Part shown: in pieces, positions 24,301-35,940 of the stretch
Position numbering within the stretch: the first letter of the stretch is position 1
Layout of the letters: each line of letters opens with the position of its first letter
Assembly (NCBI GenBank): GCA_003024175.1
Contig: MDYQ01000119.1
Coordinates: forward strand, 20,142-84,141
DNA length: 64,000 nt
DNA from: Planoprotostelium fungivorum
Lineage: Eukaryota > Evosea > Variosea > Cavosteliida > Cavosteliaceae
Reading direction: 5' to 3'
Notes under the pieces: generated by a model
The model's input: only the letters and a program-made list of their open reading frames with translations
Told to the model about the DNA's origin: nothing
Databases searched by the model: none
Translations under genes and position numbers: made by a program

Positions 24301-25770
24301 ATTCTATCGATTCTACTTCTTGTATCATATCATTCTGGTGAGATCTCGACGATTTAAAAAGCTAAATCGATGCAGGCCGGTCTTCTATTGGAAGCCACAT
24401 CCATCATCTTGGATTTCATCTATGAATCAGATGCTCTGCTGCCTAAAGTGTACATCTACGCACCACCATTAGTCATCATCCTCTCTTATATCTTGCTTCG
24501 GAGGTGAGCTATGTGGAATCCTTGGTGTACTCACGTGCGAACCAGGTACATCCTCAGGGCTCAATTGTACTTCAGTATCTTTATGGTCATCGTCGGTATC
24601 AGTGCGATCAGCACGATGATCATGATCTGTATATACATCCCCGATGGTAAGTACATCCTCCTTTGGAGATTGGTCCTCTTGTTGTTCTGGTCTGTGTCGG
24701 CCCCTGGCATGCAGTTTTGGGCTTCCACCACCATCGGCCTCGCCACATTTGTTCAACTACTGATCGTTTCGTACCTCTCTCCCAGTATTCAAGTGAGGAT
24801 AGAGGTGATCTGAGCCGATAGCTCAATTTGCCAGGGATTCATATTCACCAAGTATACCGTGAACTCTGTTTTCTTTGTGATCCTCCTTTTGGGAGTTCAG
24901 TATCGTGGAGCCATCGTGGAGAGGAAAGCTTACAGTGCCGCGCGCAAGCTCAAATACAGAAACTCCGTGTTGAAGCGAGAAGAGGCGCGCTCGGAAGTCC
25001 TCCTGCTCAACATCCTTCCTAAGCACATCGCTGAACAACTCCAAGATAACACTGGAACGATCGCCAATTCATATGATCTGGTGAGTCTAACAAAGAATCA
25101 AAAGGATATCTGTCTAATATTTCCAGGCGAGCTGCATGTTTGTCAGGCTAATCGGCGCTGATTCTGTGCCACCGTTGAAGATGATTCCCATGTTGAACGA
25201 TCTCTTCAGTCAATTTGATCAGATACTTCTCAGCACAAATTTGGAGAAGATCAAGACTATTGGTACTGTTTACATGGTGGTCGGAGGTGATGGTGAAAAA
25301 TTGTTAATCGCTGATAATTGTGATAGGTCTGGATAAAAGTGCTGAACATTTGTCTTCCATGGTAGACTTCGCCAAAAAGTTGTTAGAATTGATGGGCAGT
25401 ATGTCAACCAAGTGAGTCCAAGTCCCAATCCCTATCGACACATCACTCACCGCCACAGATATTCCATCAAATTAGACCTGAGAATCGGCATGCACGTTGG
25501 GCCTTGTGTTGGTGGCGTCATCGGTACATCCAAGTTCTACTTCGACATGTGAGACGAAATTGTCATCATGAAAAGCTAACATCGATCAGGTGGGGAGACA
25601 GCATCAACACGGCATCGAGAATGGAAAGCAATGGGAAAGAAGGAAAGATCCACACGACAATAGCCGTGGCCGACGCCCTATCCGGTCGGTATAGGATGGA
25701 GCTCCGTGGTGAGATGGAAATCAAAGGAAAAGGCAAGATGACGACGTTTTGGGTTCACGGGAAGATATAA
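21360..25770 (+). CDS. Membrane adenylyl cyclase with two TM blocks and two catalytic domains
   Basis: A long Ser/Pro/Gln-rich disordered N-terminus (ATG 21360) leads to a first multi-TM block (~22,810-23,200), catalytic domain C1 (~23,300-24,090), a second TM block (~24,290-24,950) and C2 (~24,960-25,770): the 12-TM mammalian / Dictyostelium ACA topology. C1 keeps both metal aspartates (FMDIVGFT; KTIGDAYVAVSG). C2 has lost them (FVRLIGAD; KTIGTVYMVVGG) but keeps the adenine-specific Lys in EKIKTIG, the Asp in FDMWGD, and N/R in INTASRM. Metal residues in C1 with base-specific and transition-state residues in C2 is the mammalian adenylyl cyclase pattern. Guanylyl cyclases normally have Glu and Cys at those base-contact sites, so ATP is the predicted substrate. 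Many short introns. It starts 126 nt after the PH-kinase-SH2 gene. Confidence 0.85.
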
Positions 25771-25926
25771 AATAGACCGATTTTGAATGTTCCTCAATAC
25801 CCTCAAAAGCGATCAATTCATATCACCCATCATGACATCATCAAGTCTACATCAACCAAACCTTCGAATGAATTACAGTGGACAACTATCTTCGGACCGA
25901 CGAGAAGCTTTATGTTTATTTCTGTT

Positions 25927-28900
25927 TTACACATTCTCGAGACCCATCTTGCTCGAGTTGGCGTACATGGCACTTCCAGTCTCTGGTGTCTCTGACACGT
26001 TGGGTGGTCTGTAGCCCGACGTGGCTGGCACGCCCACAGAGTGGTATTGCTCTCCGGCCGCGCTGAAAGCCGAATAGTTGGACTGGGGTTGGGCGTCTTC
26101 TATGACTTCGACGTCATCGATCTCCTTCACTCCAAAGGCAGAGTTGAGATAGTCCGTGATCTGAAGGAAATCGGGTCTGTCCTCAGGCTGAGAGGACCAG
26201 CATTCTGTGGAGGGTCAGCTGGTGAACAAGTGAAGTGGGGGTGGACTCACGTTGCATGAGCTCGGAGAGGGCGGGGTGACAGTCCTTGGGGATGTCTAAT
26301 CTCTTTCCTTCGTTGATGACAGCGAAGGCGACCTCGATGGGCGTCATATCGCCCCAAGGTTCTTGGCAAGTCAAGATCTCCCAACTGAACAGAAGATCAG
26401 CGATCGAAACATACATTTTGGTCCTCACATGACCACACCGAAGGAGAACGAGTCCGACTTGACAGAGTACTCGCGATCGCGGATGGCCTCGGGGGACATC
26501 CACTTGATGGGACCGACGTTGGATTGAGTCTGTTGTGCACTGTCCTTGTCTACGGTCTCTCTGGACATACCGAAATCAGAGACCTTAGGTTCCATGTGCT
26601 CGCTCAGCAGAATCTTCGTTGAGGTCAGTCTGATACAGAATCTCTCGTGGAACTCACGTTACGTACGGCGAGATCTCTGTGGATGATCTTCTCCTCGTGA
26701 AGGTGAAGCATACCCAGCGCTGTTCAACGTCATTTCCCGCCTTTTTGTAGATTCGAATCTCAAAAACTCACCGATCTTCTGGATGAAGTAGAACTTTTGG
26801 CTCTCTGGTACAGCCTCGGATCTGTTGAGGTAACTGTGAAGACTGCCACCACCGCAGTACTCAGTCAGGAGAGACAGAGGCTGAGGAGGGAAGGTGATAC
26901 CCAAACTGATGACGTGTCATCACATAGTATGACGTCACAATCACTCACAAGAGCACGACGTTGGGGTGACCTCTCAAGTTCTGAACGATCTGTACCTCGT
27001 GAAGGAAATCTCGGACTTGGGCTTCTGTGACGTATTCGGCACGGATCTGCTTCAGCTAATGTACGTCTCAGTTTGATCTAAGAGATCTCGCGGAAAACTC
27101 ACCGCCACGGTCATGTTTCTCCATGTCGCCTTGTAGACGATACCGAAGGCTCCCTGTCCGATCATGACCTTGTCCTTCAGCTCCTATGAATAGAACGTCA
27201 GCCTCCCCTCCTCCCATCATCCACTCACGTCATAGTCCACGACCGATCGCTTGGCTGCACCGAGGTTGATGTTGCTCATATCGATGAGATCCAACTGATT
27301 CGTGATGGTTCTCGTTCTCAGTCTGGCCACGAAGAAGAGGGCCACTACCACCAGTGCCACGAAGATGATGACACCCACGGCGATACCACCGATCTGTCCC
27401 GAAGACAATTTCTTCTCCACGACTTGGCTGCTGCCGCTGGACGCGTCCGCTCCCACGGGTGTTCCGGCGCCAGTGATTCCGTAGGAAGCCAACTGAGTCG
27501 AGTTCAACGCGCGCAGGCTGTCGAAGGCTTGCTGTGCGGTCATCTCGTAGTTGACGAGGGCGGGAGAGATGACGAAGACGAGGTTGTAAGAGATGGCTCT
27601 CTTCTGGACGGGCGCGGTGGAGTTTTGCATGGCGATACGCTTGGGGTCGATCTTGAGGACGTCAGCGATGAGGTTGGTCACGGCAACGGAGGAGTAAGAG
27701 TCCATGTTGAGGGTGACCGTCCACTCGACGAGGACACCGACCGTCTCGGTCACTTGGCAGCGAGTGTTACAGTTGATGTAGACCCACTTGGAGATGGGGC
27801 AGACGAGGCTGTGAAGAGTCAGAGGGATGTGTGGAGAGCGTCGTTCACTTGTTGTTGCCGATGTCACAGAGAGAGAGGGAGGGCAGAGAATCGATATTGA
27901 CAGTGGTGAAGGCGTTGTCGTTCAGTCTGAGGGTAGACAAGTTCATGTTGGACAGAGAAGAGGGAATCGATCCACTCAACTGACATACGCGTCAGAGATT
28001 TGGATTCCGTTCGATCTCCGCGCTCACCTTGTTGTACGATAGATCCAAAGATCTAAGGGACTTGAGATCTGAGATGGAGCCGGTGAGTGAGCCAGAGATG
28101 GAATTATGACCGAGGGACAAGGTGGTCAGATTGTACAGGGTCACGAAATTGGAAACGTCGCTGGTGATCTGATTGTACGACAGGTCGAGCGTGGTCAGAG
28201 ACTGGAGTCCTACGGCATTGAAGTTGCTGAGTTGGTTGTTCGATGCGTAGATGGACTTGACGTTGATGTTCTGAATGGAATCGGGGAGCTTTCCTTGGAA
28301 CGTGTTGTTGTACAGTCTGATCGAGGTGAGAGCCTGGGAGGGTCAGGGGAGGAGTGGCGAGTTGTAGACGGATCACCTTGTTGTTACCGAACATGTCGGG
28401 GATCTGTCCCTCCAATTGGTTGCGAGAGACATCTGCAACGGTCAGTTCTCTAGAATAGATCATCATTCTATTCACCAAAGAAAGTGAGGCCATTCATGTT
28501 GGTCGTGAGAGCTGGCATGGTGGAGATAAAGTTGTTGTTGCTCAGATCGAGGTAGGTGATTTTGTTGAGAGAAGACACAGAGGAGGGAACAGGACCCTGG
28601 AACTGGTTCTGAGAGATGTCCAAGTAAGTCACACCGGGAATCTGTGACCACACGTCGGGGAGGCCGCCGGACAACTGGTTCTTCCTGGTTTCGCGTAAGT
28701 GATTCATTCGAATGCGAAATTGAAATAGAAGTGCGACTCACGCCAGATTGAGGTAAGTCAGTCGAGTCAGCTGAGACAGAGAAGAAGAGAGGGAGCCCGT
28801 GATGAGGTTGTTGGCCACGTTAAGATAAGTGAGGCCGGTGAGAGAGTAGTAACTCGGTCTCCAAGCATCAGCCAGACTGTTGTACGACAGATCTAGGTAA

Positions 28901-31900
28901 GTCAGGGGAAGCTGAGCGAGACTGTCCGTCAAGAAGGTGAGGCCGTTGTGAGACAGATCCAACCGAGTGATGCCCTTGACGTACTGCAGAGAGTCCAGGG
29001 CAGCTGAATTCGAGAAGAATTGATTGTGCGTGAGACCGAGGTAGGTCAGTCGATTTCCCGCTACAAACACGGGTGTCGAACTGAGGAACTGATTGTACGA
29101 CAGATCTGTATGCGTTTAGGGTTTAAGAGCTGGAGATGAGATATACCTAGGACTTGAAGGTTCGAGTTGCCCAGGCCGTTGGGAAGAGCGTCGACGTATT
29201 TGTTGTCACTGGAACTATGTGAGACAAAAGAAAGATCGCAGAGATATCACCTGACGTTGAGGAAGGTCAGAGTCGCTGCGGTACCTGCTGATCGTGAGAT
29301 CGTGAATCGATGAGATGAATAAAATGAAATAAATCACCGTAGACGGACAGGAGTGGACCGGCGAAACCGTTCGAAGAGAGATCTACGTGTTGGATGTTCT
29401 TCATCAAGCTGATGTCAGGTGTAGATCCCGACAGGTTGTTGTGGGACACGTCGATGAACTGCAATTTGGTGCAGAAGAAGATGTTGTACTGCATGGACTG
29501 CACGAACATGTTGTGAGACATATCGTAGTGGATCAAGTTGGACATGGCAATGGGGTCCTTCAAGACTAAATACATCAGTGACCGTTTGAAATGATAGCAT
29601 CACCGCTGAAGAGGTTGTGCGACAGATCGAGGTAGAGCATGGATGGTGTTCCAGTGTTCTCTCCAAAGCCAGGGATGGAACCGAGTAGAGTGTTGTACGA
29701 CGCGTTGAAGTACAAGACACTGGATAACAGACTGAAAGAGGGATCCAACTGTGTATACGTCAGCGAGAATGAGATGGATGTAGGATCTCACTCCGTAGTT
29801 GACACCCAGCTGATTGACGGACATGTCGATGTACCTCCAGTTCGAGTGCGGAGTCAAGGCGGGAACATCACTGGTCATGTTGTTGTTGGAGAAGTCTACC
29901 ATCGATCAGATGTCGATCTCGATGTTGTCCTCGACTCACCCAGATGAACGATGTTGTTGAGTGTCATCAACAGATGGAAGTTGCCAGAGACACCGTCGGC
30001 GGTGAAGTGGTTGTGTGACATATCGATGTACTGAACCTTAGCACCGAAGAGGGGGATGTTCGAAGTGATGTTGCAGTGAGAGATGTCACAGTGGATGAGA
30101 TTGATTCCGTTGCAAGCGGTCTCCAAGACAGTCGTGATGCGTTCGTTGTAGCTGAAATCGAGGTAGACCATGCTGGGTCCGTCGTACTTTGCGATGTAGT
30201 CGACGTTGTTGTGAGAAGCGTCCACGTAGGTCATGTTGGGTAGCAGGCACCAGTAGTAAGGCACGGAGATCAGAGTCTTTCCGACGGCGGGGTCATACTG
30301 GTAGGAAATGTCGACATAAGCGAGACTGACTTTAGCAAAATCGAGCGGGGGGTCTGGTACGGTCGAGAGACGGTTGTGAGAGATCTTGAGGGTGACCAAG
30401 TTGTACACTTTGCCCCAGCCGATGGTGCTGGCCCAGCCAGAGAGGAGGTTGTGGCTCAGATCGAGGTAGACGAGTCCGGTGATGGCCTCGATGTCAGGAA
30501 TGTCTCCGGATAAATTGTTGTGGGACATATCCAGGGTGACCAAGGAGACCATGTTTTGAACGTCGGGCATGGGGCCTGTCAGGAGGTTCTGAGAGAGGTT
30601 GAGGAAAGTGAGAGAAGTGCTCTGGAACAACTCGGCTGGGACAGCATCGATCACGTTGTTACCCAGATCGATCCTCGTCAGGGTGCTCAAGCCGGTGACG
30701 TTCACGAAGGAAGAAATGTTGTTGCTGTTGAACTCGATGGACTGGAGCTGTGGGTTGTTGATGGGTGGAATTGAATTGAAAGCGTTGTGAGAGCAGACAA
30801 AGTTGGAGAGGTGGGCGTTGCTGGGGAAACCGTCAGCCGGCCACTGGTTGAACTTGTTGTTGGCAATGTTGAGGGTAGTGAGGTTGGTCATCGAAGAGAT
30901 GTCAGGGAGAGCACCTCCGATCTGATTCCTGACCAAGTGTGAGATTCCGTGGAACGAAGAATAAAATAGAATAAAATCACCCGGAGATATCGAGGGTAAA
31001 GAGAGTCGAGGGAAAGAGGCTGGGATCGAACGTGGTCAACTGAGAAGAGTGAGAACCTCCATCTACAACGAGCCATCACCTTGTTTCGACTCAGATCGAG
31101 CGACCTGAGAGTGCTCATCGCACTGAGCGACTGGATGGACTGGATCTGATTTCCACTGAGAGAGAGAGTATCCACGGCGTTGAGAGCAGACAGATCGGGC
31201 AGCGACGTGATGTGGTTGTCGTCCAATAGAAGGTAAGTGATCTTGATGATGTTGTTGAGGTCTTCGGTGGGGATGCTCTGTATCAAGTTGTTCTTCATGT
31301 TGACCGTTCCACCGAAGATGAGACTCCAAGCGTTGACGAAATTGGGGAGGTAGCTCAGTCGGTTGCCCTCTAAATTGACGTACTTGAGGTTTGCGTTCTG
31401 CGATCCAATCATGGGCTGAACGTAACTGATGAGGTTGTAGCTGAAGTCGATGTATGTCAGGGCAGTCATCGAAGTGATGTCCTGAGGGGATTAGAAGTGG
31501 CTCGTTGTAGACGAGTGACTCACCCGAACGTCCGAGGTGAGGAAGTTGTGGGCGAGGCTGACCCAGGTGAGAGAGGTCGACTGGTAGAAGCCCGGGTAGA
31601 TGGCAGCACTGATGTTGTTGTAGCTCAAGTCCAATCGGCTCACGCCGAAGCCTCCGGGAAAGGAAGGCACGGCAGGGAAACTGTTGCCGGTGAGATTCAA
31701 GGCACCACCGATGTTTCCGTAGAGGGTGGCCGCGAAAGAAGTCAAGAGGGGGTTGTTCCTGATGTTGACGTCGGTGTTGATGTAGACTCCGCAGCCCGAT
31801 TTGACCGCTGTGTAGGAACACCAGTCGATGGACGTGAGGATGGGGTTGTTCTCGATGAAGATGGACTCCGCATTGAGGGCAGACTTTCCTGCATCGGGGG

Positions 31901-32604
31901 CGAGGGACAGTGATACGAGGTTGGGGCACTCCGAGATGACGACTTTGGTGTAGAATCCCGCACCTTCCTCTCCGAGGAGGGTGAATGAGGTGGACGTGAG
32001 GCCGATGAGCTCGAGGTCAGACACTGGTTGACGTGGGCCGTATTGGACCAGGGGGTTGTAGTTGAGGACCAAACTGTAGATAATACCCGGGGGTGTCTGG
32101 ATGTGTGTGATGAGGTTGTAGGACAGATCGATGTATTGCACGGCGCCTCCTTCGTTGAAGATGACGTTTGTGAGCTGGTTGCAGCAGGAATAGAGGGTCG
32201 TCATTCCGCTGGCCAGACTGAGATCGAGAGTTCCCGTCAGATGATTGGCCGTGAAGATGACGGTCTGTAACGTGGACGTGTTGGTCCAAGCGGTGGGGAC
32301 TTGTCCGACGAGGTTGTTGTTGATGAAAGAGACTTGTTGGAGTTGACCGTTGGCATCACAAGTGACTCCAGACCACCCGCAGAAGTTAGTGTTCGAAGCA
32401 TCGGACCAACCAGTCTTGACGTACCAGTTTGGACCTGCCTCGTCTCAGACTCTGTCGTCTTTCCACCATCGGGTTCATCTTCGGGACGACAAAAACATGA
32501 GACTCACCCCCGGTGGCAGTGTAGAGCTCTCTGAGATCCTCTACGGACCAGGCGGCGGCCAGGGCTATAAATACAGAGAGAAAGACGAGCGTGCCGCTTC
32601 TCAT
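25927..32604 (-). CDS. Giant LRR receptor tyrosine-kinase-like protein
   Basis: ATG 32604 begins a signal peptide (MRSGTLVFLSVFIALAAAW) and an LRR N-cap with a WSGVTC Cys. About 28,000-32,300 is filled with dozens of LRRs (LTYLDLSHN-type), interrupted by short introns. A membrane-proximal domain (~27,480-27,830) with CPISKWVYINC and a beta-alpha-beta-like stretch follows, then TM (GGIAVGVIIFVALVVVALFF) and RLRTRT. The juxtamembrane segment is MSNINLGAAKRSVVDYDEL. The kinase is intact: GQGAFGIVYK, ALKQ, IIHRDLAVRN, VSDFGMSRE, IKWMSPE. The C-terminal tail to the stop at 25927 has four tyrosines in short motifs (NYSAF, QYHSV, GYRPP, MYANS), possible autophosphorylation or SH2 sites. Close paralogue of the gene at 42012-47632. 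Ligand unknown. Confidence 0.87.
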
Positions 32605-32973
32605 GTTGTGGTTGGATTGAAAATGAAGCGCCCCTGCCACAACAGTCGAGGAGGGGAACTCCTTAGGATGCCGTCTCTTTGATACGCGAAGAGACGTTCT
32701 CAGCTCCGATGGAACGTCAATGCCTATTCCTTTTAGTAGTCATGGAAACGACCACTTGATAAACTCTCCGGAGGTGGAGCGGTCAACTCCTTTGGGGCAT
32801 CACAACACACCACAGAGACGACACAAGATGGTGGGGCTCATCACGACGGAAGTTGATTTGTCTCTGATGCACGTGGGGAAGAGGTCAGAAAGTCGTTGTC
32901 ACAACCGGGAACAAAGTGAATGATGGCGAGCCGATCGGTTCGTGTGATTATTATCTCTTTATTCAATGGCAGT
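32605..32973. promoter_or_regulatory. Upstream region of the giant LRR receptor gene
   Basis: Between the receptor start (32604) and the 3' end of NDUFA12 (32974), both on the minus strand. A TTTATTC/GAATAAA element at about 32,955-32,965 lies just upstream on the plus strand, i.e. immediately 3' of the NDUFA12 stop on the minus strand, and fits a polyadenylation signal. No ORF with supporting features. Confidence 0.35.
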
Positions 32974-33680
32974 CTAGGGAGAGCTGCTGCCTTCGCCGCT
33001 TTTAGTTCCCTTTGGTGTCCACACTTCAAATCCTTCGCTCTTCAGTCATGGACGCTAGACAATGAGCTCACCTCCTGCTACCGACTTCTTGAATTTATCG
33101 TTGAGGATGAAGTTGGGAGGAGAGTAGTAGTTCTCAGAGCCAGTGGCATTCTTCATTTTGCTCAAAGCGTAGAAGGGCTTGAAAGCTTTCTCCACCTGTT
33201 TCGACAAGGTCAACATCGTATCCTCATCATCGCATGCGTTATCATTATTTCTTCAAAGTGAGGAGAGAACAGAGACGTACCTGGTGTCCGGGTGCGTCGG
33301 ACATGTGGTGCATCCATGCGTGCCATTCGGGAGGGACAGCGCTGGCCTCGAATCTTCCCTTTCCTGTTCCTGCTGGGGGTACCATCCATCTGTGCTTTCC
33401 TATACGTCGGTGAGGAGGCGATGTCCAATCGTTCCACCCTTCTCACCCAAGACTTCATCACAATTTTCAAAGTATCTGTGTGTCAGTCAGAGATGAATCG
33501 ATGTCATTCACTCACTGGTTGCCCAAACGGTCCTTTCCGACCAAGGTGCCCACCTTGGCATCAGATAATCTGAACAGACTGCTCAGATAGCTCTTGACAC
33601 CGTTCTGTTTGATGTATTGAGTATACCTCGGGAGGGTATTCATCGAATTGGCCCAGTAGTTCTTCCACAGGCCGCTCATC
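32974..33680 (-). CDS. NDUFA12: NADH dehydrogenase 1 alpha subcomplex subunit 12 (complex I)
   Basis: Accessory subunit of mitochondrial complex I (B17.2 family). ATG 33680 gives MSGLWKNYWANSMNTLPRYT. The family signatures are in order: DAKVGTLVGKDRLGNQYFEN, HRWMVPP, VPPEWHAWMHHMSD (in animals PPEWH-WLH-M-D) and, near the end, EVWTPKG, which corresponds to the conserved -W-P- motif. Four introns; the last was placed with donor gtagca so that the frame reaches the EVWTPKG end. Stop at 32974, followed by AATAAA. Length fits the family. Nuclear-encoded, as is usual. Confidence 0.88.
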
Positions 33681-34224
33681 TTGCCGGTGTTCGAGATGAA
33701 GATGGGGTGATGTGGTCTGTTTGTAGACGGAGTTCAGAAGAATTGCGACTATTAATTCACATTTTAAATCTTTTCATCCCCGGAGGTTTGGATCCGCTCA
33801 GATCCGCGCGCGGGTTTATGTCTCTCACTCTGTGACAGTTCGCGTCGCTACGATAATCATGCCACCGCTTGACACCATCTGGTCATACTGCAGTCTAAGG
33901 TGAGACGTCAATGTCACGAGATGCTCAAATGCGAAAGCCCGTTCTGTTCACCGCAGACGAACTTCGTCGGTTCGCGGTGGATCGCGAAGGAGAGGAGCAC
34001 TCGAAATGGGCGGGTCAAGGCCTTTGCGAGCTCAACGGTCAGTGGATGATGTTCAGCGGTCGGGGTTGAGGCGTGGGATCGATTTCGATGTTTTAGTTCG
34101 GTTCCAATTTAACTTTTGGTGGAGCGCGGAGCGGAAAAGTGCGTGATCTTTTGTTGTTTCCTTTAAGATTTCAGATGAACGACTCCATAGGACCCAGCCC
34201 CTCACGCGGTTTATTCGAACCAGT
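33681..34224. other. Gap upstream of NDUFA12 with a possible unassigned plus-strand exon
   Basis: Upstream of NDUFA12 and downstream of aldose 1-epimerase on the minus strand. On the plus strand, ATG 33859 opens a short exon (MPPLDTIWSYCSL) with a good donor, and after a plausible acceptor (CACCGCAG) a frame reads DELRRFAVDREGEEHSKWAG. The two do not join in phase with canonical sites, so I cannot claim a gene. The rest is AT-rich or CG-rich without features. Confidence 0.25.
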
Positions 34225-35643
34225 TTACTGCAAGTCGAAAGAGAAGGAAGTCAAGTTGCGGTACTTCTGCCCGGGCGAGAGAACGGAGGACCGGGCGTAG
34301 TCCGTCCTGTTGATGGAATTGGGAGGCACTTGCGTCTCCAGACAGAAGGCCCCGTGGTGCGTGCAGTTCTTACCGAAAGACAGCATGGTCGACGTCAGAA
34401 AGTTTCCGGTGTAGAGCTGGATGCACGGCTGGTTCGTGTGGACTCTGAGTCGAATGCCCGTAGATGGATGAGAGGCCGTCGCGGCGAGGGACATACTTTC
34501 ACCTGTTCCCATCAGTCTTGACTTTGTATCGAAGTCGTCACCAGTGGTGGCTGTCTTTGGATCTTTTCCAGAGAGAAAAAAGTTGTGGTCGATGTCTCCA
34601 AAGGAAGAGAAGAGGTCAGAGAAGGCCTTGGGCTCGACGTTGACTCCCTTCAGGCCGGAATTTTCGATCGAAATTTCCTCGCCGGTGACGAGACAGTCGC
34701 CGTCGACGACGTCGTATCTACAACGAGTCACTCTCCCCTCGCTCCCAAGCTCTCACCTCTCCGCCTCCAATCGGATGAGGTTGTCGTCGATCTTGACGTC
34801 CGTGTCAACACCGGCCAAGTTGAAGTAAGAATGGTTCGTCAGGTTAACGATAGTCTCTTCTTTCGTCTCTGCAGTGAATTCGTAGGACACGTGTGAGTCT
34901 GAGACGTAATACTTGAGATTGACTTGAAGTTCACCGGGGTAACCTGCGAGAATCATTCGTGGAAAAAACAGGCGGGAACGGTACCTTCTTCACCGTCTGG
35001 ACTGATGAGGTGGAGTTCTAAGAGGGCGACGCGATCATCGTGACAGACATCCTTCAGTGATTGAGGGCGGTCGATGATCTCAAATTTGGCGACGGACCAG
35101 AATCTCTTGTCGTATCCAAATTTACCTTCGCGAGGTCATCAGACATGATCCATCGTGATGGAGTTGAAGATTAGATGTCCATGTTCACCTCCGTGAAGAG
35201 CGTTTGGACCATTGTTTTGGGCCAGCTGATGTTCTTTTCCGTTCAGGTTAAATCTTCCTCTGGCAATACGGTTGGCCACGCGACCCACAGAAGCGCCAAA
35301 GTAAGCTGTTCGAATGATGTGAGAAGAACATTGAAAAATCATTCTAAAAAGTGCACCTGGGTGATCGATGTAAGACTGAACGTCGTTTTGACCGTATACG
35401 ACGTCGACCATCTTTCCGCTCTTGTCTTTGATGCGAATATAGACAAGAATAGCTGTTACATTTTCTCATTCACCAGAGTTCGGTGCGATCCTTACCTCCA
35501 AAGTCAGTGAATGCTGCAGTGAAGCCAGAGCTAGGATCAGTGACTGTCAAGAGCTCAGCATGTGTCTTGGAAGTCGGTTCGTGAGAACTGAGAGAGGAAG
35601 GGGCAGGTGCCCATTCAGACTTGCGAGTGAGTTCGAGTGGCAT
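34225..35643 (-). CDS. galM: Aldose 1-epimerase (galactose mutarotase)
   Basis: Interconverts alpha and beta anomers of hexoses, the entry step of the Leloir pathway, in the cytosol. The N-terminus (MPLELTRKSEWAPAPSSLSS) is followed by FTAAFTDFG and the family block FGASVGRVANRIARGRF, containing the NRI arginine, then NALHGG. Downstream come VNLTNHSYFNLAG, with the catalytic His of the N-H-SYFNL motif, FGDIDHNFFLSG, and the C-terminal CLETQVPPNSIN, with the catalytic Glu. All catalytic residues known for GalM are present. Several introns of about 45 nt. ATG 35643 is the first in frame; stop at 34225. Confidence 0.9.
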
Positions 35644-35940
35644 GCTCTTCGGTGGTGATGAGGTGGAATGCGATCTGTCTGTCAGTTGTAATTTACAACC
35701 AAAAATACACCTGATCTATTTTTCTCAAGTAAATGAATGCTTATGCACAATGACCGTGCAGTCAGAGAATGTTCTATGATGTGAGATGTTTTATTCTTTC
35801 CATCGTGGTCTGAATCTTTAAATTGAAAATTAAAATCACGAACAGATTTTCTCCTGTTTTGCCGAAAATCACAAATCACCGCAAGAGTGACAGAGAGGGA
35901 AGAGAAACAACAGCCCTTCGTATTCCGAGGTGGACATCGA

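Noticed and set aside
21360-25770. Guanylyl cyclase identity for the 12-TM cyclase
   Set aside because: C2 has Lys (EKIKTIG) and Asp (FDMWGD) at the base-contact sites, where guanylyl cyclases usually have Glu and Cys.
27424-27900. 158-codon plus-strand frame
   Set aside because: Antisense to the membrane-proximal and TM region of the giant LRR receptor, whose own frame carries a TM helix and conserved residues. The plus-strand peptide is G/V/D-rich without motifs.
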